In this document: positions 24,353-32,686 of the stretch, piece by piece
How the letters are laid out: every line of letters begins with the position of its first letter
How positions within the stretch are numbered: the stretch's first letter is position 1
NCBI GenBank assembly: GCA_050288165.1
Contig: JBNKDG010000004.1
Coordinates: 124,001 to 188,000, forward strand
Reading direction: 5' to 3'
Source: JAPHTQ01 sp050288165
GTDB taxonomy: Bacteria > Pseudomonadota > Gammaproteobacteria > Thiohalomonadales > Thiohalomonadaceae
DNA length: 64,000 nucleotides
The notes under the pieces: generated by a model
Told to the model about the DNA's origin: nothing
Database searches by the model: none
Seen by the model: the letters and a program-made list of their open reading frames with translations, nothing else
Position numbers and translations under genes: made by a program

Positions 24353-24598
24353 TTGAAGTCGCTAATCGTTATATTGCCAGGCCTATACTGGTCTTGGGAT
24401 TTCATCGATCTTACATCAAGCAGTGCTCTTTATAGCGTACTTGCTCCGTTAGCATTTATGCTGTTTTTGATGGCCTTCATGGTTTGGCTGGCGTTACGAA
24501 TGAATTCTGGCAGCAATAGTGGCAGCTCCGATTCGGGTTCTTATTGGGGTGGTGACTCCAGTGATGGCTGTGGTGGCGATGGCGGCGGTGGTGACTGA
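24353..24598 (+). CDS. Small membrane protein with Gly/Ser/Asp-rich tail
   Basis: About 81 residues. No in-frame ATG upstream, so a TTG at 24353 is the likely start although GGGGGAG is only two bases away. Two hydrophobic stretches (about residues 3-20 and 26-48) are followed by a low-complexity tail rich in Ser and Gly that ends in GGDGGGGD. Followed 20 bases later by a strong terminator, which supports a real transcription unit. Function unknown. Confidence 0.45.
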   Translation: MKSLIVILPGLYWSWDFIDLTSSSALYSVLAPLAFMLFLMAFMVWLALRMNSGSNSGSSDSGSYWGGDSSDGCGGDGGGGD

Positions 24599-24619
24599 TA
24601 GAATCTGGCAGATCAAATA

Positions 24620-24649
24620 AAGCCCCTTCATATCCGAAGGGGCTTTTTT
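24620..24649 (+). terminator. Rho-independent terminator
   Basis: AAGCCCCTTC with GAAGGGGCTT, six-base loop, T run to 24649. Ends the transcription unit of the preceding small membrane protein and possibly of the cassette array. Confidence 0.9.
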
Positions 24650-24662
24650 GTTAAGGATGCTT

Positions 24663-24787
24663 CTAAAAATTCAATCAAGGCGTCGAGTGCAAGGCGGAAA
24701 GCAACGAGAAAGCGGAGTTTACATGTAGTAAATGAGCATTTTGAGGCGCTTTCCAACGCAGCAATCGCGGCTTGAGTGGATTTTTAG
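24663..24787. mobile_element. MITE-like inverted-repeat element, about 125 bp
   Basis: Ends CTAAAAATTCAATCAAG at the left and the complement of CTAAAAATCCACTCAAG at the right form imperfect terminal inverted repeats that extend to GGAAAGC on both sides. The centre TTTAC-ATGTA-GTAAA forms a small hairpin. No ORF of its own. It abuts the end of the zinc-ribbon gene. The sequence resembles dispersed elements I recall from other gammaproteobacteria, not checked. Confidence 0.7.
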
Positions 24788-24796
24788 TGGTGTCCT

Positions 24797-25315
24797 TTAC
24801 TCATCCCAGGACACGATACGCCGGAATTTGGTGCTGTGGCATTTGGGGCAGGGTGGGATGTGGCTGGTCTTGTGGAAGTGCATCTCTTCGCCACAACTTT
24901 TGCACTGTAGAGTACCGATTCCCACGACTTCGCCGGTATGCCACTCGCCGACGGCGTTGGCGCGCTCTTTCAGTTCTTCCAGCGCTTCACGTGTGTGGTC
25001 GACCATGTTGCTGAAGATGTCGAACAGGGCGTTTTCCACCACGTTGATATCGAAGCGTAACCAGTCGCGCAGTTCCTGGCCTGACTGGTCGACGAATTTT
25101 GCCGCGTCTTCCAGGTCGCGCATGATGTAGATACCGATCAGGTCCGCCTCTTCGCGGGTCAGTTCCCCGAGATCCGATGCCTTTTGCATCGCTGCCTCCA
25201 GTGCCTCACCCAGACCTTTCTCCGCATTGTCCATGGCCTCGCGGGTACGCAGCAGCATTTTGTCGTAGGCGTCGTTGAGTTTTTTGGCCATGTCATCGGG
25301 GAGTGGGTTGTTCAT
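24797..25315 (-). CDS. Zinc-ribbon protein, DUF1451 family (YbeL-like)
   Basis: 172 residues. An N-terminal helical part (about 5-125) carries GELTREEADLIGIYIMRDLED, matching E. coli YbeL. The C-terminus holds HTGEVVGIGTLQCKSCGE and PPCPKCHSTKF, a four-cysteine zinc ribbon. Function unknown. In E. coli ybeL lies between lnt and leuS, so its place here agrees with the ancestral order interrupted by the cassette array. Confidence 0.88.
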   Translation of the reverse strand: MNNPLPDDMAKKLNDAYDKMLLRTREAMDNAEKGLGEALEAAMQKASDLGELTREEADLIGIYIMRDLEDAAKFVDQSGQELRDWLRFDINVVENALFDIFSNMVDHTREALEELKERANAVGEWHTGEVVGIGTLQCKSCGEEMHFHKTSHIPPCPKCHSTKFRRIVSWDE

Positions 25316-25367
25316 ACGTGCGTCTCCTTTGTTTCAGCAGTATTTGTTTATAAGGTAGCACGTGCTG

Positions 25368-26690
25368 TTAGCGGTCACCCGTTACCTTTTCCAGCTTTCG
25401 ATAGAGTGTCCGCTCACTTACCCCTAGTTGCTGCGCCAGCCAGCCCTTGTCGTTGGGATAGGTTTCGATCGCCCAGCGCAGGTAGTGCTGTTCCAGATCG
25501 CGTAGCGGTAGCAGGGTGTCGAAACGCTCTTCACGCTTCTCCTCCGATTTCGGCTTCGCTGAGGCGCAGATGCCGGGGAAGTGACGCGGTTCCAGGCGAT
25601 CGGTGTCGGCGAGCAGGATTGCCCGCTCCAGCAGGTTACGCAGTTCACGGATGTTGCCGGGGAAGGGATAACGGTTAAGGCAGTTCAGCGCTTCATTGGT
25701 CAGCTTCATCGAGCGCCCCGGCACTAGCCGTGTGAGCAGCGACTCGCAGAGGATCGGCAGGTCTTCGCGGCGCTCGCTCAGGGCGGGGAGGAGGATGGGA
25801 AAGACGCTGATACGGAAGAACAGGTCGCGGCGGAAATCGCCGCGTTCCACCATCTCCTCCAGGCCGCGGTGGGTAGCGCAGACCAGACGGAACTCTGCCT
25901 GGCGCGGTTCGACGCTGCCAACCCGGCGGTAGGTGCCGGTCTCCAGCAGACGCAGCAGTTTGACCTGGAGGTTGAGCGGGATGTCGCCCACCTCGTCGAG
26001 GAACAGCGTGCCGCCGCGGGCCGATTCGACCAGCCCCTGCTTCTGGGTATGGGCGCCGGTAAAAGCCCCTTTCTCATGGCCGAACAGCTCGCTCTCGAAC
26101 AGGCTTTCGCTCAGGCCGGAACATTCCACCGGTACGAAAGGGCCGTTGGCGCGGTTGCTGGCACGGTGTACCGCTAACGCCGCCAGTTCCTTACCGGTGC
26201 CCGATTCGCCCAGCAGCAGAACGGTGGCATCGCTGGGGGCGACCCTGCCAATCAACTCCATGGTGTGGGTAAAGGCCGGTGAGCGCCCGACCAGCTTCTG
26301 GCGGTCCGCCTTGGCGCTGACGATGGTGCGCATGATCTCGACAAAGGCACTGGCCTGTCCCAGATCGTTGTGTACGGGGCAGAGTTCGACGTCGACGTGC
26401 TCTTCGCCGTTCGGCGTGTGGTGCAGGTGCAGAACCCGCTGTGGGGTACCCGACTCCAGGCTGGCCTGCATCGGGCAGTGCTCACCCATCTCGTGGCAGG
26501 GGCGATGGTAGTGGTGAGAGACTTCGTAACAGCGACGACCGATCACCTCTTCCTCCGCCTGGCCATGCTGTTTTTCATAGTGGCGGTTGGTGGCGAGAAT
26601 CTCGTATTCGGGGCTGATCAGCACCGCGGGATCATGGAAACCCTCCAGCAGGCTGGTGAATTCACTGATACACCATTTCTGTTGTGCCAT
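25368..26690 (-). CDS. PAS-domain sigma54-dependent activator (NtrC/Fis type)
   Basis: 440 residues. The N-terminal PAS domain (about 12-125) contains a Cys/His cluster: Cys54, His59, His60, His62, Cys65, His66, His71, Cys72. The AAA+ domain (about 140-370) has Walker A GESGTGKE, the sigma54-contact loop GAFTGA, Walker B GGTLFLDEVGD and the arginine region RRDLFFRISVFP. A C-terminal Fis-type helix-turn-helix follows (WLAQQLGVSERTLYRKLEKV). No response-regulator receiver, so it senses directly, perhaps redox, metal or a small ligand. It is divergent from a sigma54 promoter and putative small RNA, its likely target. Confidence 0.93.
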   Translation of the reverse strand: MAQQKWCISEFTSLLEGFHDPAVLISPEYEILATNRHYEKQHGQAEEEVIGRRCYEVSHHYHRPCHEMGEHCPMQASLESGTPQRVLHLHHTPNGEEHVDVELCPVHNDLGQASAFVEIMRTIVSAKADRQKLVGRSPAFTHTMELIGRVAPSDATVLLLGESGTGKELAALAVHRASNRANGPFVPVECSGLSESLFESELFGHEKGAFTGAHTQKQGLVESARGGTLFLDEVGDIPLNLQVKLLRLLETGTYRRVGSVEPRQAEFRLVCATHRGLEEMVERGDFRRDLFFRISVFPILLPALSERREDLPILCESLLTRLVPGRSMKLTNEALNCLNRYPFPGNIRELRNLLERAILLADTDRLEPRHFPGICASAKPKSEEKREERFDTLLPLRDLEQHYLRWAIETYPNDKGWLAQQLGVSERTLYRKLEKVTGDR

Positions 26691-26723
26691 TGGACAGGCT
26701 CCCTATGGTTGTTACTGTCATAT

Positions 26724-26761
26724 TAGACAAATTTGCCAAATTATTTGCCAAATTTGACAAG
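26724..26761. promoter_or_regulatory. Array of TTTGNCAAA dyads, probable activator-binding site
   Basis: Four adjacent copies: TTAGACAAA (26724-26732), TTTGCCAAA (26732-26740), TTTGCCAAA (26744-26752) and TTTGACAAG (26753-26761). It lies between the activator start codon (26690) and the sigma54 promoter at 26890, about 155-195 bases upstream of the predicted start, a usual distance for enhancer sites. An IHF-like TATCAATGAGATA at 26850-26862 lies between. Confidence 0.6.
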
Positions 26762-26889
26762 AAATCTATCTAAACAGTGTTATTGGCACGATTTTTTCGC
26801 TCAATACCGCACCGTATTGAGGCAGATCAAAAAAATATTTTACAGATGTATCAATGAGATAGCTGATCCAGGTCACTGTTTCAAAAAAG

Positions 26890-26906
26890 TTGGCCCACCC
26901 ATTGCA
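26890..26906 (+). promoter_or_regulatory. Sigma54-type promoter reading towards leuS
   Basis: TTGGCCCACCCATTGCA: GG and GC are exactly ten bases apart, -24 TTGGCCC and perfect -12 TTGCA. The predicted start is near 26917. No ORF begins soon after; a structured segment with a strong terminator does. Confidence 0.72.
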
Positions 26907-26916
26907 ATAGCTATGG

Positions 26917-27130
26917 CAAGAGGGCTTGGTGGCCTGTCCGAGTGACAAAGCAGAAGAGTGTTAGCCGCCAATCCCACCGATTTTTGCTGTGGTAGTAAGT
27001 GTGGTGCTTGCGGCGTCTGAGATCTGGTCCCCCCGGTGAACGGCCGCATTTTGAAAATGCAGGAGAGGTCTGACTCCTCCTTTCTCTTCCTGCTCTAAGG
27101 TGGACGCATCCCTCGTCCACCTTTTTTTTT
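26917..27130 (+). ncRNA. Putative sigma54-dependent small RNA (about 214 nt)
   Basis: Bounded by the predicted sigma54 start and a strong Rho-independent terminator. It has no convincing ORF. Hairpins visible: GCATTTTGAAAATGC at 27046-27060, AGGAG with CTCCT at 27061-27078, CCAC with GTGG around a T-rich loop at about 26974-26992, and a long-range pair GCAGAAGAG (about 26950-26958) with CTCTTCCTGC (about 27084-27093). I do not recognise a known RNA family. It could act in trans or, less likely, be an attenuated leuS leader. Confidence 0.55.
27097..27130 (+). terminator. Rho-independent terminator of the putative small RNA
   Basis: A 10-bp perfect stem AAGGTGGACG with CGTCCACCTT, seven-base loop, nine T. 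It lies 102 bases before the leuS start, too early to terminate leuS itself. Confidence 0.93.
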
Positions 27131-27231
27131 CGTCTTTTTCCCGCCTCTGCGGCCTTCCTGTTATTGTGGGCTGTCTGCTTCCTACGTTATTCTACTCGGC
27201 TTGTTTTTCAGTTAATTACAGGCATTTAGCG

Positions 27232-29808
27232 ATGGCGTTCGACGAGCAGTACAAACCCACAGAGATCGAGAAATCGGCCCAGACATACTGGGCGGAGGCC
27301 GACTCATTCAAGGCCCATGATGACACCTCGAAGGAAAAGTACTACTGCCTCTCCATGTTCCCCTATCCCAGCGGGCGCCTGCACATGGGACATGTGCGCA
27401 ACTACACCATCGGCGATGTGATCGCCCGCTACCAGCGCATGCTGGGCAAAAATGTGCTCCAGCCGATGGGCTGGGACGCCTTCGGCCTGCCCGCCGAGAA
27501 CGCGGCGATGAACAACGGTGTACCGCCCGCAGCCTGGACCTACGACAACATCGACTATATGCGTAATCAGTTGCAGTCGCTCGGCTTCGCCGTCGACTGG
27601 TCACGCGAGGTCGCCACCTGCAAGCCCGATTACTACCGCTGGAACCAGTGGTTGTTCCTGCGTCTGCTGGAGAAGGGCATCGTCTACCAGAAGACCGGCA
27701 CGGTGAACTGGGACCCGATCGACCAGACCGTGCTCGCCAACGAGCAGGTGATCGACGGTCGCGGCTGGCGTACCGGCGCGCTGGTGGAAAAGCGTGAGAT
27801 CCCCATGTACTACATGGCGATCACCCAATACGCGGAAGAGCTACTCAACGACCTCGACCAGCTCGGCGACTGGCCGGAACAGGTGCGCACCATGCAGCGC
27901 AACTGGATCGGCAAATCGCACGGCGTGCGTGTCGGTTTCCCGCACGAGATCAACGGCGGCGGTACGTTGTGGGTCTTCACCACCCGCGCCGACACCCTGA
28001 TGGGCGCCACCTATGTCGCCGTTGCCGCCGAGCATCCGCTGGCGCTGCATGCGGCGGAGAGTAATCCTGAGCTGGCTGCCTTCATCGAAGAGTGCAAGCA
28101 GGGCGGTACTTCTGAAGCGGAGGTTGCTACTCAGGAGAAGAAGGGCATGGCGACGGGACTCACCGTCACCCACCCGCTTACTGGCGAGCAACTGCCGTTG
28201 TGGGTCGCCAACTACGTGTTGATGGGTTACGGCGAAGGCGCGGTGATGGCAGTACCGGCTCACGACGAGCGCGATTTCGAGTTTGCCCACAACTACAAAC
28301 TGCCGATCAAGACGGTGATCAAAACCTCTGCCGGTGAAGAGACGCCCGCGCCATGGCAGGAGGCTTATGCGGAGCACGGTGTCTGCATCAACTCCGGCAA
28401 ATACGATGGTCTCGATTTTGAGGCCGCGGTGGATGCCATTGCCGCCGATTTGAGCGCAAAGGATCTCGGCGAGAAAAAGGTCACCTGGCGTCTGCGTGAC
28501 TGGGGTATCTCACGCCAGCGTTACTGGGGTACGCCGATCCCGATGATCAAATGCCCGAGCTGCGGTGACGTGCCGGTGCCCGACGATCAACTGCCGGTGG
28601 TGTTGCCGGAAGAGTGTGTGCCGGATGGTAGCGGCAATCCGCTGAACCGGTACGAGGCGTTCCTCAACTGCACCTGCCCGAAATGCGGCGGCGCGGCCAA
28701 GCGCGAAACCGATACCATGGATACCTTCGTCGATTCCTCCTGGTACTTCTTCCGCTACACTTGTCCCGACGCGGCGACCATGGTCGATGCACGTGCCGAT
28801 TACTGGATGCCGGTGGATCAATATGTCGGCGGTATCGAACACGCGATCCTGCATCTGCTCTATTCCCGCTTCTGGACCAAGGCGATGCGCGACCTCGGCC
28901 TGACCAAGGTGAGCGAGCCGTTCAAGAAACTGCTGACCCAGGGCATGGTGGTGGCGCCGACCTTCTATCGCGAAGGCAGCGATGGACGTAAGCAGTGGAT
29001 CAATCCTGCCGATGTGACAGTGAAGACCGACGACAAGAGTCGTCCGCTGAGTGCGACGCTGAACAGCGACGGCCAGCCGGTGATCATGGGCGGCATCGAA
29101 AAGATGTCGAAGTCGAAGAACAATGGTGTCGATCCGCAACAGCTCATCGAACGTTACGGTGCTGACACCGCGCGCGTCTTTATGATGTTCGCCGCGCCGC
29201 CGGAGCAGTCGCTGGAGTGGAACGATGCCGGTGTGGAAGGGGCCAACCGTTTCCTTCGCCGACTCTGGTCCTATGTGGCCGAGCATAAGTCGGCACTGGG
29301 TGGTGACGTTACCGCTCACGACGGCAGCAAAGATGCGCGACGCGAGATCCACGAAGTGTTGCAACAGGCGCTGAACGATTTCGGTAAGTATCAGTTCAAC
29401 ACCGTTATCGCCGCCTGCATGAAGATCATGAATACCCTGAGCAAGCTCGATGGTGATGGCGCCAACGAACTGCGTAACGAAGGCGTTTCTATTTTGCTGC
29501 GCCTGCTTTCGCCCATTGCGCCGCACATCACCCACATCCTGTGGCAAGAGTTGGGTTACGGCGACGACATTCTTAACGCCGCGTGGCCACAGGTAGATGA
29601 AAGTGCGCTGGTGAAAGATGCCCTCGAACTGGTGGTACAGGTCAACGGCAAGGTGCGTAGTCAGATCAGCGTCGCGGTCGGTGCCGACAACAAGGCGATC
29701 GAAGCGGCGGCCCTCGCCGACGAAAAGGTGCAGTCGTTTATCGACGGCAAGAGCGTGCGCAAGGTCATCGTCGTTCCCGGGCGACTGGTGAACGTGGTGG
29801 TGGGATGA
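27232..29808 (+). CDS. leuS: Leucyl-tRNA synthetase
   Basis: 858 residues from the ATG at 27232; an in-frame ATG at 27100 lies inside the terminator. The class I signature HMGH (in GRLHMGHVRNY) and KMSKSKNNG are present. The connective editing domain (about 220-410) includes GTGA-like VMAVPAHDERDFEF. A zinc-binding-like insert carries CPSC and CPKC. Charges tRNA-Leu. The TGA stop overlaps the lptE start. Confidence 0.98.
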   Translation: MAFDEQYKPTEIEKSAQTYWAEADSFKAHDDTSKEKYYCLSMFPYPSGRLHMGHVRNYTIGDVIARYQRMLGKNVLQPMGWDAFGLPAENAAMNNGVPPAAWTYDNIDYMRNQLQSLGFAVDWSREVATCKPDYYRWNQWLFLRLLEKGIVYQKTGTVNWDPIDQTVLANEQVIDGRGWRTGALVEKREIPMYYMAITQYAEELLNDLDQLGDWPEQVRTMQRNWIGKSHGVRVGFPHEINGGGTLWVFTTRADTLMGATYVAVAAEHPLALHAAESNPELAAFIEECKQGGTSEAEVATQEKKGMATGLTVTHPLTGEQLPLWVANYVLMGYGEGAVMAVPAHDERDFEFAHNYKLPIKTVIKTSAGEETPAPWQEAYAEHGVCINSGKYDGLDFEAAVDAIAADLSAKDLGEKKVTWRLRDWGISRQRYWGTPIPMIKCPSCGDVPVPDDQLPVVLPEECVPDGSGNPLNRYEAFLNCTCPKCGGAAKRETDTMDTFVDSSWYFFRYTCPDAATMVDARADYWMPVDQYVGGIEHAILHLLYSRFWTKAMRDLGLTKVSEPFKKLLTQGMVVAPTFYREGSDGRKQWINPADVTVKTDDKSRPLSATLNSDGQPVIMGGIEKMSKSKNNGVDPQQLIERYGADTARVFMMFAAPPEQSLEWNDAGVEGANRFLRRLWSYVAEHKSALGGDVTAHDGSKDARREIHEVLQQALNDFGKYQFNTVIAACMKIMNTLSKLDGDGANELRNEGVSILLRLLSPIAPHITHILWQELGYGDDILNAAWPQVDESALVKDALELVVQVNGKVRSQISVAVGADNKAIEAAALADEKVQSFIDGKSVRKVIVVPGRLVNVVVG

Positions 29809-30317
29809 GTCTGTCGCGCCGCACACTGTTGTTGCTATTGCTGCCGCTGCTTGGTGGCTGCGGCTTTCATCTGCGCGGTGCGGTGATACTGCCGCAGAGC
29901 ATGAGCAACACGGTGATCGTCGGTGCCGACGGCAGCGAACTCTATTACGAGATCGAGAACGCGTTGCGTAACGCTGGCGGTAGCGTTGCAAAGTCGGTGG
30001 ACGCCACCTCTTCGGTGCTGGTGATCAACGGTCAAAGCATCAGTCGCCGCGTCCTCAGTGTCGACAGCCAGGGACGCGATGCGGAATACGAACTGACATT
30101 GAAGCTAATCTTCAGCCTGCGTGATCCGTCGGGCAGGCAGATCGCAGACAGAGAAACGATCACCGTCAATCGTGCTTTCACTTTCGACCCGGATAACGTC
30201 CTGGCCAAGAGCGAGGAAGAGACGACTCTGCGTAATGATATGTTGCGTCAGGGTGTCGAGCAGATGATGCGCCGCCTGGATGCGCTCTCCCGTCAGCCCG
30301 CGGCGAAGAAGGAATGA
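29805..30317 (+). CDS. lptE: LPS assembly lipoprotein LptE
   Basis: 170 residues. The start overlaps leuS by four bases. Signal peptide with lipobox LGGC (Cys about 19) followed by GFHLRG, which is characteristic of LptE. Mature domain has the LptE alpha/beta pattern. It plugs the LptD barrel in the outer membrane. Overlaps holA by four bases. Confidence 0.94.
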   Translation: MSLSRRTLLLLLLPLLGGCGFHLRGAVILPQSMSNTVIVGADGSELYYEIENALRNAGGSVAKSVDATSSVLVINGQSISRRVLSVDSQGRDAEYELTLKLIFSLRDPSGRQIADRETITVNRAFTFDPDNVLAKSEEETTLRNDMLRQGVEQMMRRLDALSRQPAAKKE

Positions 30318-31327
30318 AACTCCGTTTCGATCAACTCGAAGCGCACCTGCAAAAAGGGCTGCAGCCGATCTATCTGTTGAGCGGCGACGAGCCGCTGCAA
30401 CTGATGGAGGCGGGCGATGCGATCCGCCGCCGTGCGCGTGAGCTGGGTTACAGCGAGCGCGACGTGTTGCATGCGGAGGGCGGTTTCGACTGGAACAGTC
30501 TGCTCGCCGCCTCCAGTTCCATGTCCCTGTTTGCCGAACAGCGCCTGCTCGAACTGCGCCTGCCCAGCGGCAAGCCGGGTAAGGAGGGCGGTGCGGCGCT
30601 TGCCGACTATGCAGCCAATCCGGCGCCTGACACGTTACTGTTAATACTCAGCGGTAAAATCGAGCGCCAGTCGCAAAACAGCAAATGGTACAAGTCGCTG
30701 GAAGACGCGGGCGCCACCCTGACCGTCTGGCCGATCGAGCCGCAGGCGTTGCCTGGCTGGGTGAGTCAGCGGATGCGTAGTCGTGGCATGCAGCCGACGC
30801 AGGAGGCCGCACAACTGCTGGCCGAGCGGGTTGAGGGCAACATGCTTGCTGCGGCGCAGGAGGTGGAGAAACTGCTGCTGCTCTATGGCGAAGGCGAAAT
30901 CAGCGCGCAACAGGTGGAAGAAGGCGTAGCCGACAGCGCCCGCTACGACATCTTCGAACTGGTCGATACCGCGCTGATCGGCGACGTGCCGCGGACCACC
31001 CGGGTGATCCAGGGATTGCGTGGCGAAGGGGTGGAGCCGATCCTGGTGCTGTGGGCGCTGCTGCGCGAGATACGCGCCATGATCCAGATGGCCGCCGAGA
31101 TGGCCCGCGGTCTGGGCGCCGAGCAGGCGATGGCCGGGCAACGGGTGTGGGACAAGCGTAAAGCGCCGGTGCGGGCCGGGTTGCAGCGCCATAACCTGAA
31201 CCGCTGGCAACTGCTGCTGCGCCGCGCCGGTCGCATCGATCGCATGATCAAGGGTGCCGAAGCGGGCAACCCGTGGGACGAGTTGTTACAATTGGCGCTT
31301 CTGATGGCGGGCGTAAGAACCGTATAG
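30314..31327 (+). CDS. holA: DNA polymerase III delta subunit
   Basis: 337 residues. Begins KLRFDQLEAHLQKGLQPIYLLSGDEPL, the typical delta N-terminus. The AAA+-like domain and C-terminal helical collar (ILVLWALLREIRAM, then GNPWDELLQLALLMAG) are recognisable. Part of the clamp loader. The stop codon lies in the left arm of a CAGGT repeat hairpin. Confidence 0.95.
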   Translation: MKLRFDQLEAHLQKGLQPIYLLSGDEPLQLMEAGDAIRRRARELGYSERDVLHAEGGFDWNSLLAASSSMSLFAEQRLLELRLPSGKPGKEGGAALADYAANPAPDTLLLILSGKIERQSQNSKWYKSLEDAGATLTVWPIEPQALPGWVSQRMRSRGMQPTQEAAQLLAERVEGNMLAAAQEVEKLLLLYGEGEISAQQVEEGVADSARYDIFELVDTALIGDVPRTTRVIQGLRGEGVEPILVLWALLREIRAMIQMAAEMARGLGAEQAMAGQRVWDKRKAPVRAGLQRHNLNRWQLLLRRAGRIDRMIKGAEAGNPWDELLQLALLMAGVRTV

Positions 31328-31410
31328 GTAGCAGGTTTCAGGTAACAGGTCTCAGGAGTTTGTTAGGTTAGGGTTTTCCTGTTACCTGCAACCTGTCACC
31401 TGATACCTCA
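31324..31410. repeat. Intergenic hairpin of CAGGTNN heptamers (holA-proA gap)
   Basis: Left arm 31324-31356 and right arm 31378-31410 each hold five AGGT/CAGG words at a seven-base period. Spacers read AG, TT, AA, CT on the left and (reverse complement) AT, GA, TG, AA on the right. Core words pair, most spacer bases do not. Same word family as 17632-17716 but different spacers. Confidence 0.85.
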
Positions 31411-31429
31411 CTTAAGAGTTGAGAAGACG

Positions 31430-32686
31430 ATGGATATTAAGAGCTACATGCAGCAAGTTGGCATTCAGGCACGCGAGGCATCGCGTGCGATCGCCCGTGC
31501 CGACAGCAACGCCAAGAACGCGGCGCTGCTGGCGATTGCCGATCTGCTGGAGCAGAACAGCGAAGCGATCTTGAAGGCCAATGCCGTCGATATGCAGGCG
31601 GCGCGCGACAACGGTCTCGATGAAGCGATGCTGGAGCGTCTGGAACTGAACGATGCGCGGGTCGCCGGGATGGCCGAAGGGCTGCGTCAGGTCGTTGCGC
31701 TGCCCGATCCGGTCGGTGAGATCACCGACATGACTTTCCGTCCCTCCGGTATCCAGGTGGGCAAGATGCGGGTACCGCTCGGCGTCATCGGCATCATCTA
31801 CGAATCGCGTCCTAACGTGACTGCCGATGCGGCGGCGCTGTGCCTCAAGTCGGGCAATGCGGCGATCCTGCGCGGTGGTTCCGAGGCGGCAAACTCCAAT
31901 CAGGCGATCGCCGGTTTCATCCATCAGGGACTGGAACAGGCCGGTCTGCCGAAGAGCGCGGTGCAGGTGTTGGAAACCACCGACCGTGCCGCGGTGGGTG
32001 AGCTAATTACCATGACCGAATATGTCGACGTCATCGTTCCCCGTGGCGGCAAGAGCCTGATCGAGCGCATCAGCGCCGACGCCCGCGTGCCGGTGATCAA
32101 ACACCTGGAAGGGATCTGTCACGTCTACATCGACGACGAGGCCGACCTGGAGAAGGCGATGCGTATCGCCTTTAACGCCAAGACCCATCGCTACGGCGTC
32201 TGCAACGCCATGGAGACCCTGCTGGTCGCCGAAGGCGTAGCCGAACAGGTTTTGCCTGAACTGGGTGGCATGTACAAGGAGAAGGGGGTGGAGCTGCGCG
32301 GCTGCGAAACCACGCAGCGGCTGATTGCGGGCACCCTCGCCGCTACCGCCGAGGACTGGGATACCGAATACCTGGCGCCGGTGCTTTCCATCCGTGTGGT
32401 CAAGGATCTGGACGAGGCGATCGAGCACATCAATCGTCACAGCTCCGGCCACACCGAATCGATCGTCACCGAGAGCATCACCCGGGCGCGGCGCTTCCTG
32501 ACCGAGGTCGATTCCAGTTCGGTGATGGTCAACGCCTCGACCCGTTTCGCCGATGGTTTTGAGTATGGCCTGGGGGCGGAGATCGGAATCTCCACCGACA
32601 AGATCCATGTGCGCGGTCCGGTTGGTCTGGAAGGACTCACCTCGCAAAAATACATCGTGCTGGGTGACGGCCATATTCGCACTTAG
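31430..32686 (+). CDS. proA: Gamma-glutamyl phosphate reductase
   Basis: 418 residues. Aldehyde-dehydrogenase fold with the catalytic cysteine in YGVCNAMETLL (about 259) and ProA signatures PLGVIGIIYESRPNVT and VPRGGKSLI. Second step of proline biosynthesis. Good start at ATG 31430 with AGTTGAGAAGACG upstream. Its last 23 bases overlap the probable GTG start of the FimV-like gene. Confidence 0.97.
   Translation: MDIKSYMQQVGIQAREASRAIARADSNAKNAALLAIADLLEQNSEAILKANAVDMQAARDNGLDEAMLERLELNDARVAGMAEGLRQVVALPDPVGEITDMTFRPSGIQVGKMRVPLGVIGIIYESRPNVTADAAALCLKSGNAAILRGGSEAANSNQAIAGFIHQGLEQAGLPKSAVQVLETTDRAAVGELITMTEYVDVIVPRGGKSLIERISADARVPVIKHLEGICHVYIDDEADLEKAMRIAFNAKTHRYGVCNAMETLLVAEGVAEQVLPELGGMYKEKGVELRGCETTQRLIAGTLAATAEDWDTEYLAPVLSIRVVKDLDEAIEHINRHSSGHTESIVTESITRARRFLTEVDSSSVMVNASTRFADGFEYGLGAEIGISTDKIHVRGPVGLEGLTSQKYIVLGDGHIRT

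Noticed and set aside
21641..24660. Prophage or IS element as the source of the low-GC region
   Set aside because: No transposase, integrase or phage structural gene; the attC pattern explains the region.
26783..26800. TTGGCACG...CGC as a second sigma54 promoter
   Set aside because: GG and GC are 12 bases apart instead of 10, and the -12 part is TTTCGC.
27010..27090. tRNA-like segment (anticodon-like loop TTTGAAA, T-arm-like GAGG-TCTGACT-CCTC)
   Set aside because: No acceptor stem, the T-loop lacks TTC and no D-arm fits on either strand. Better explained as hairpins of the putative small RNA.
26917..27231. T-box or amino-acid riboswitch controlling leuS
   Set aside because: T-boxes are not expected in gammaproteobacteria, no T-box sequence is visible, and the promoter context points to a separate RNA.
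28510..29991. 493-codon antisense ORF opposite leuS
   Set aside because: Composition and low-complexity His/Arg-rich translation show it is the shadow of leuS.
32553..32663. Upstream ATG start for the FimV-like gene
   Set aside because: Would overlap proA by 134 bases and place non-signal sequence before the signal peptide.
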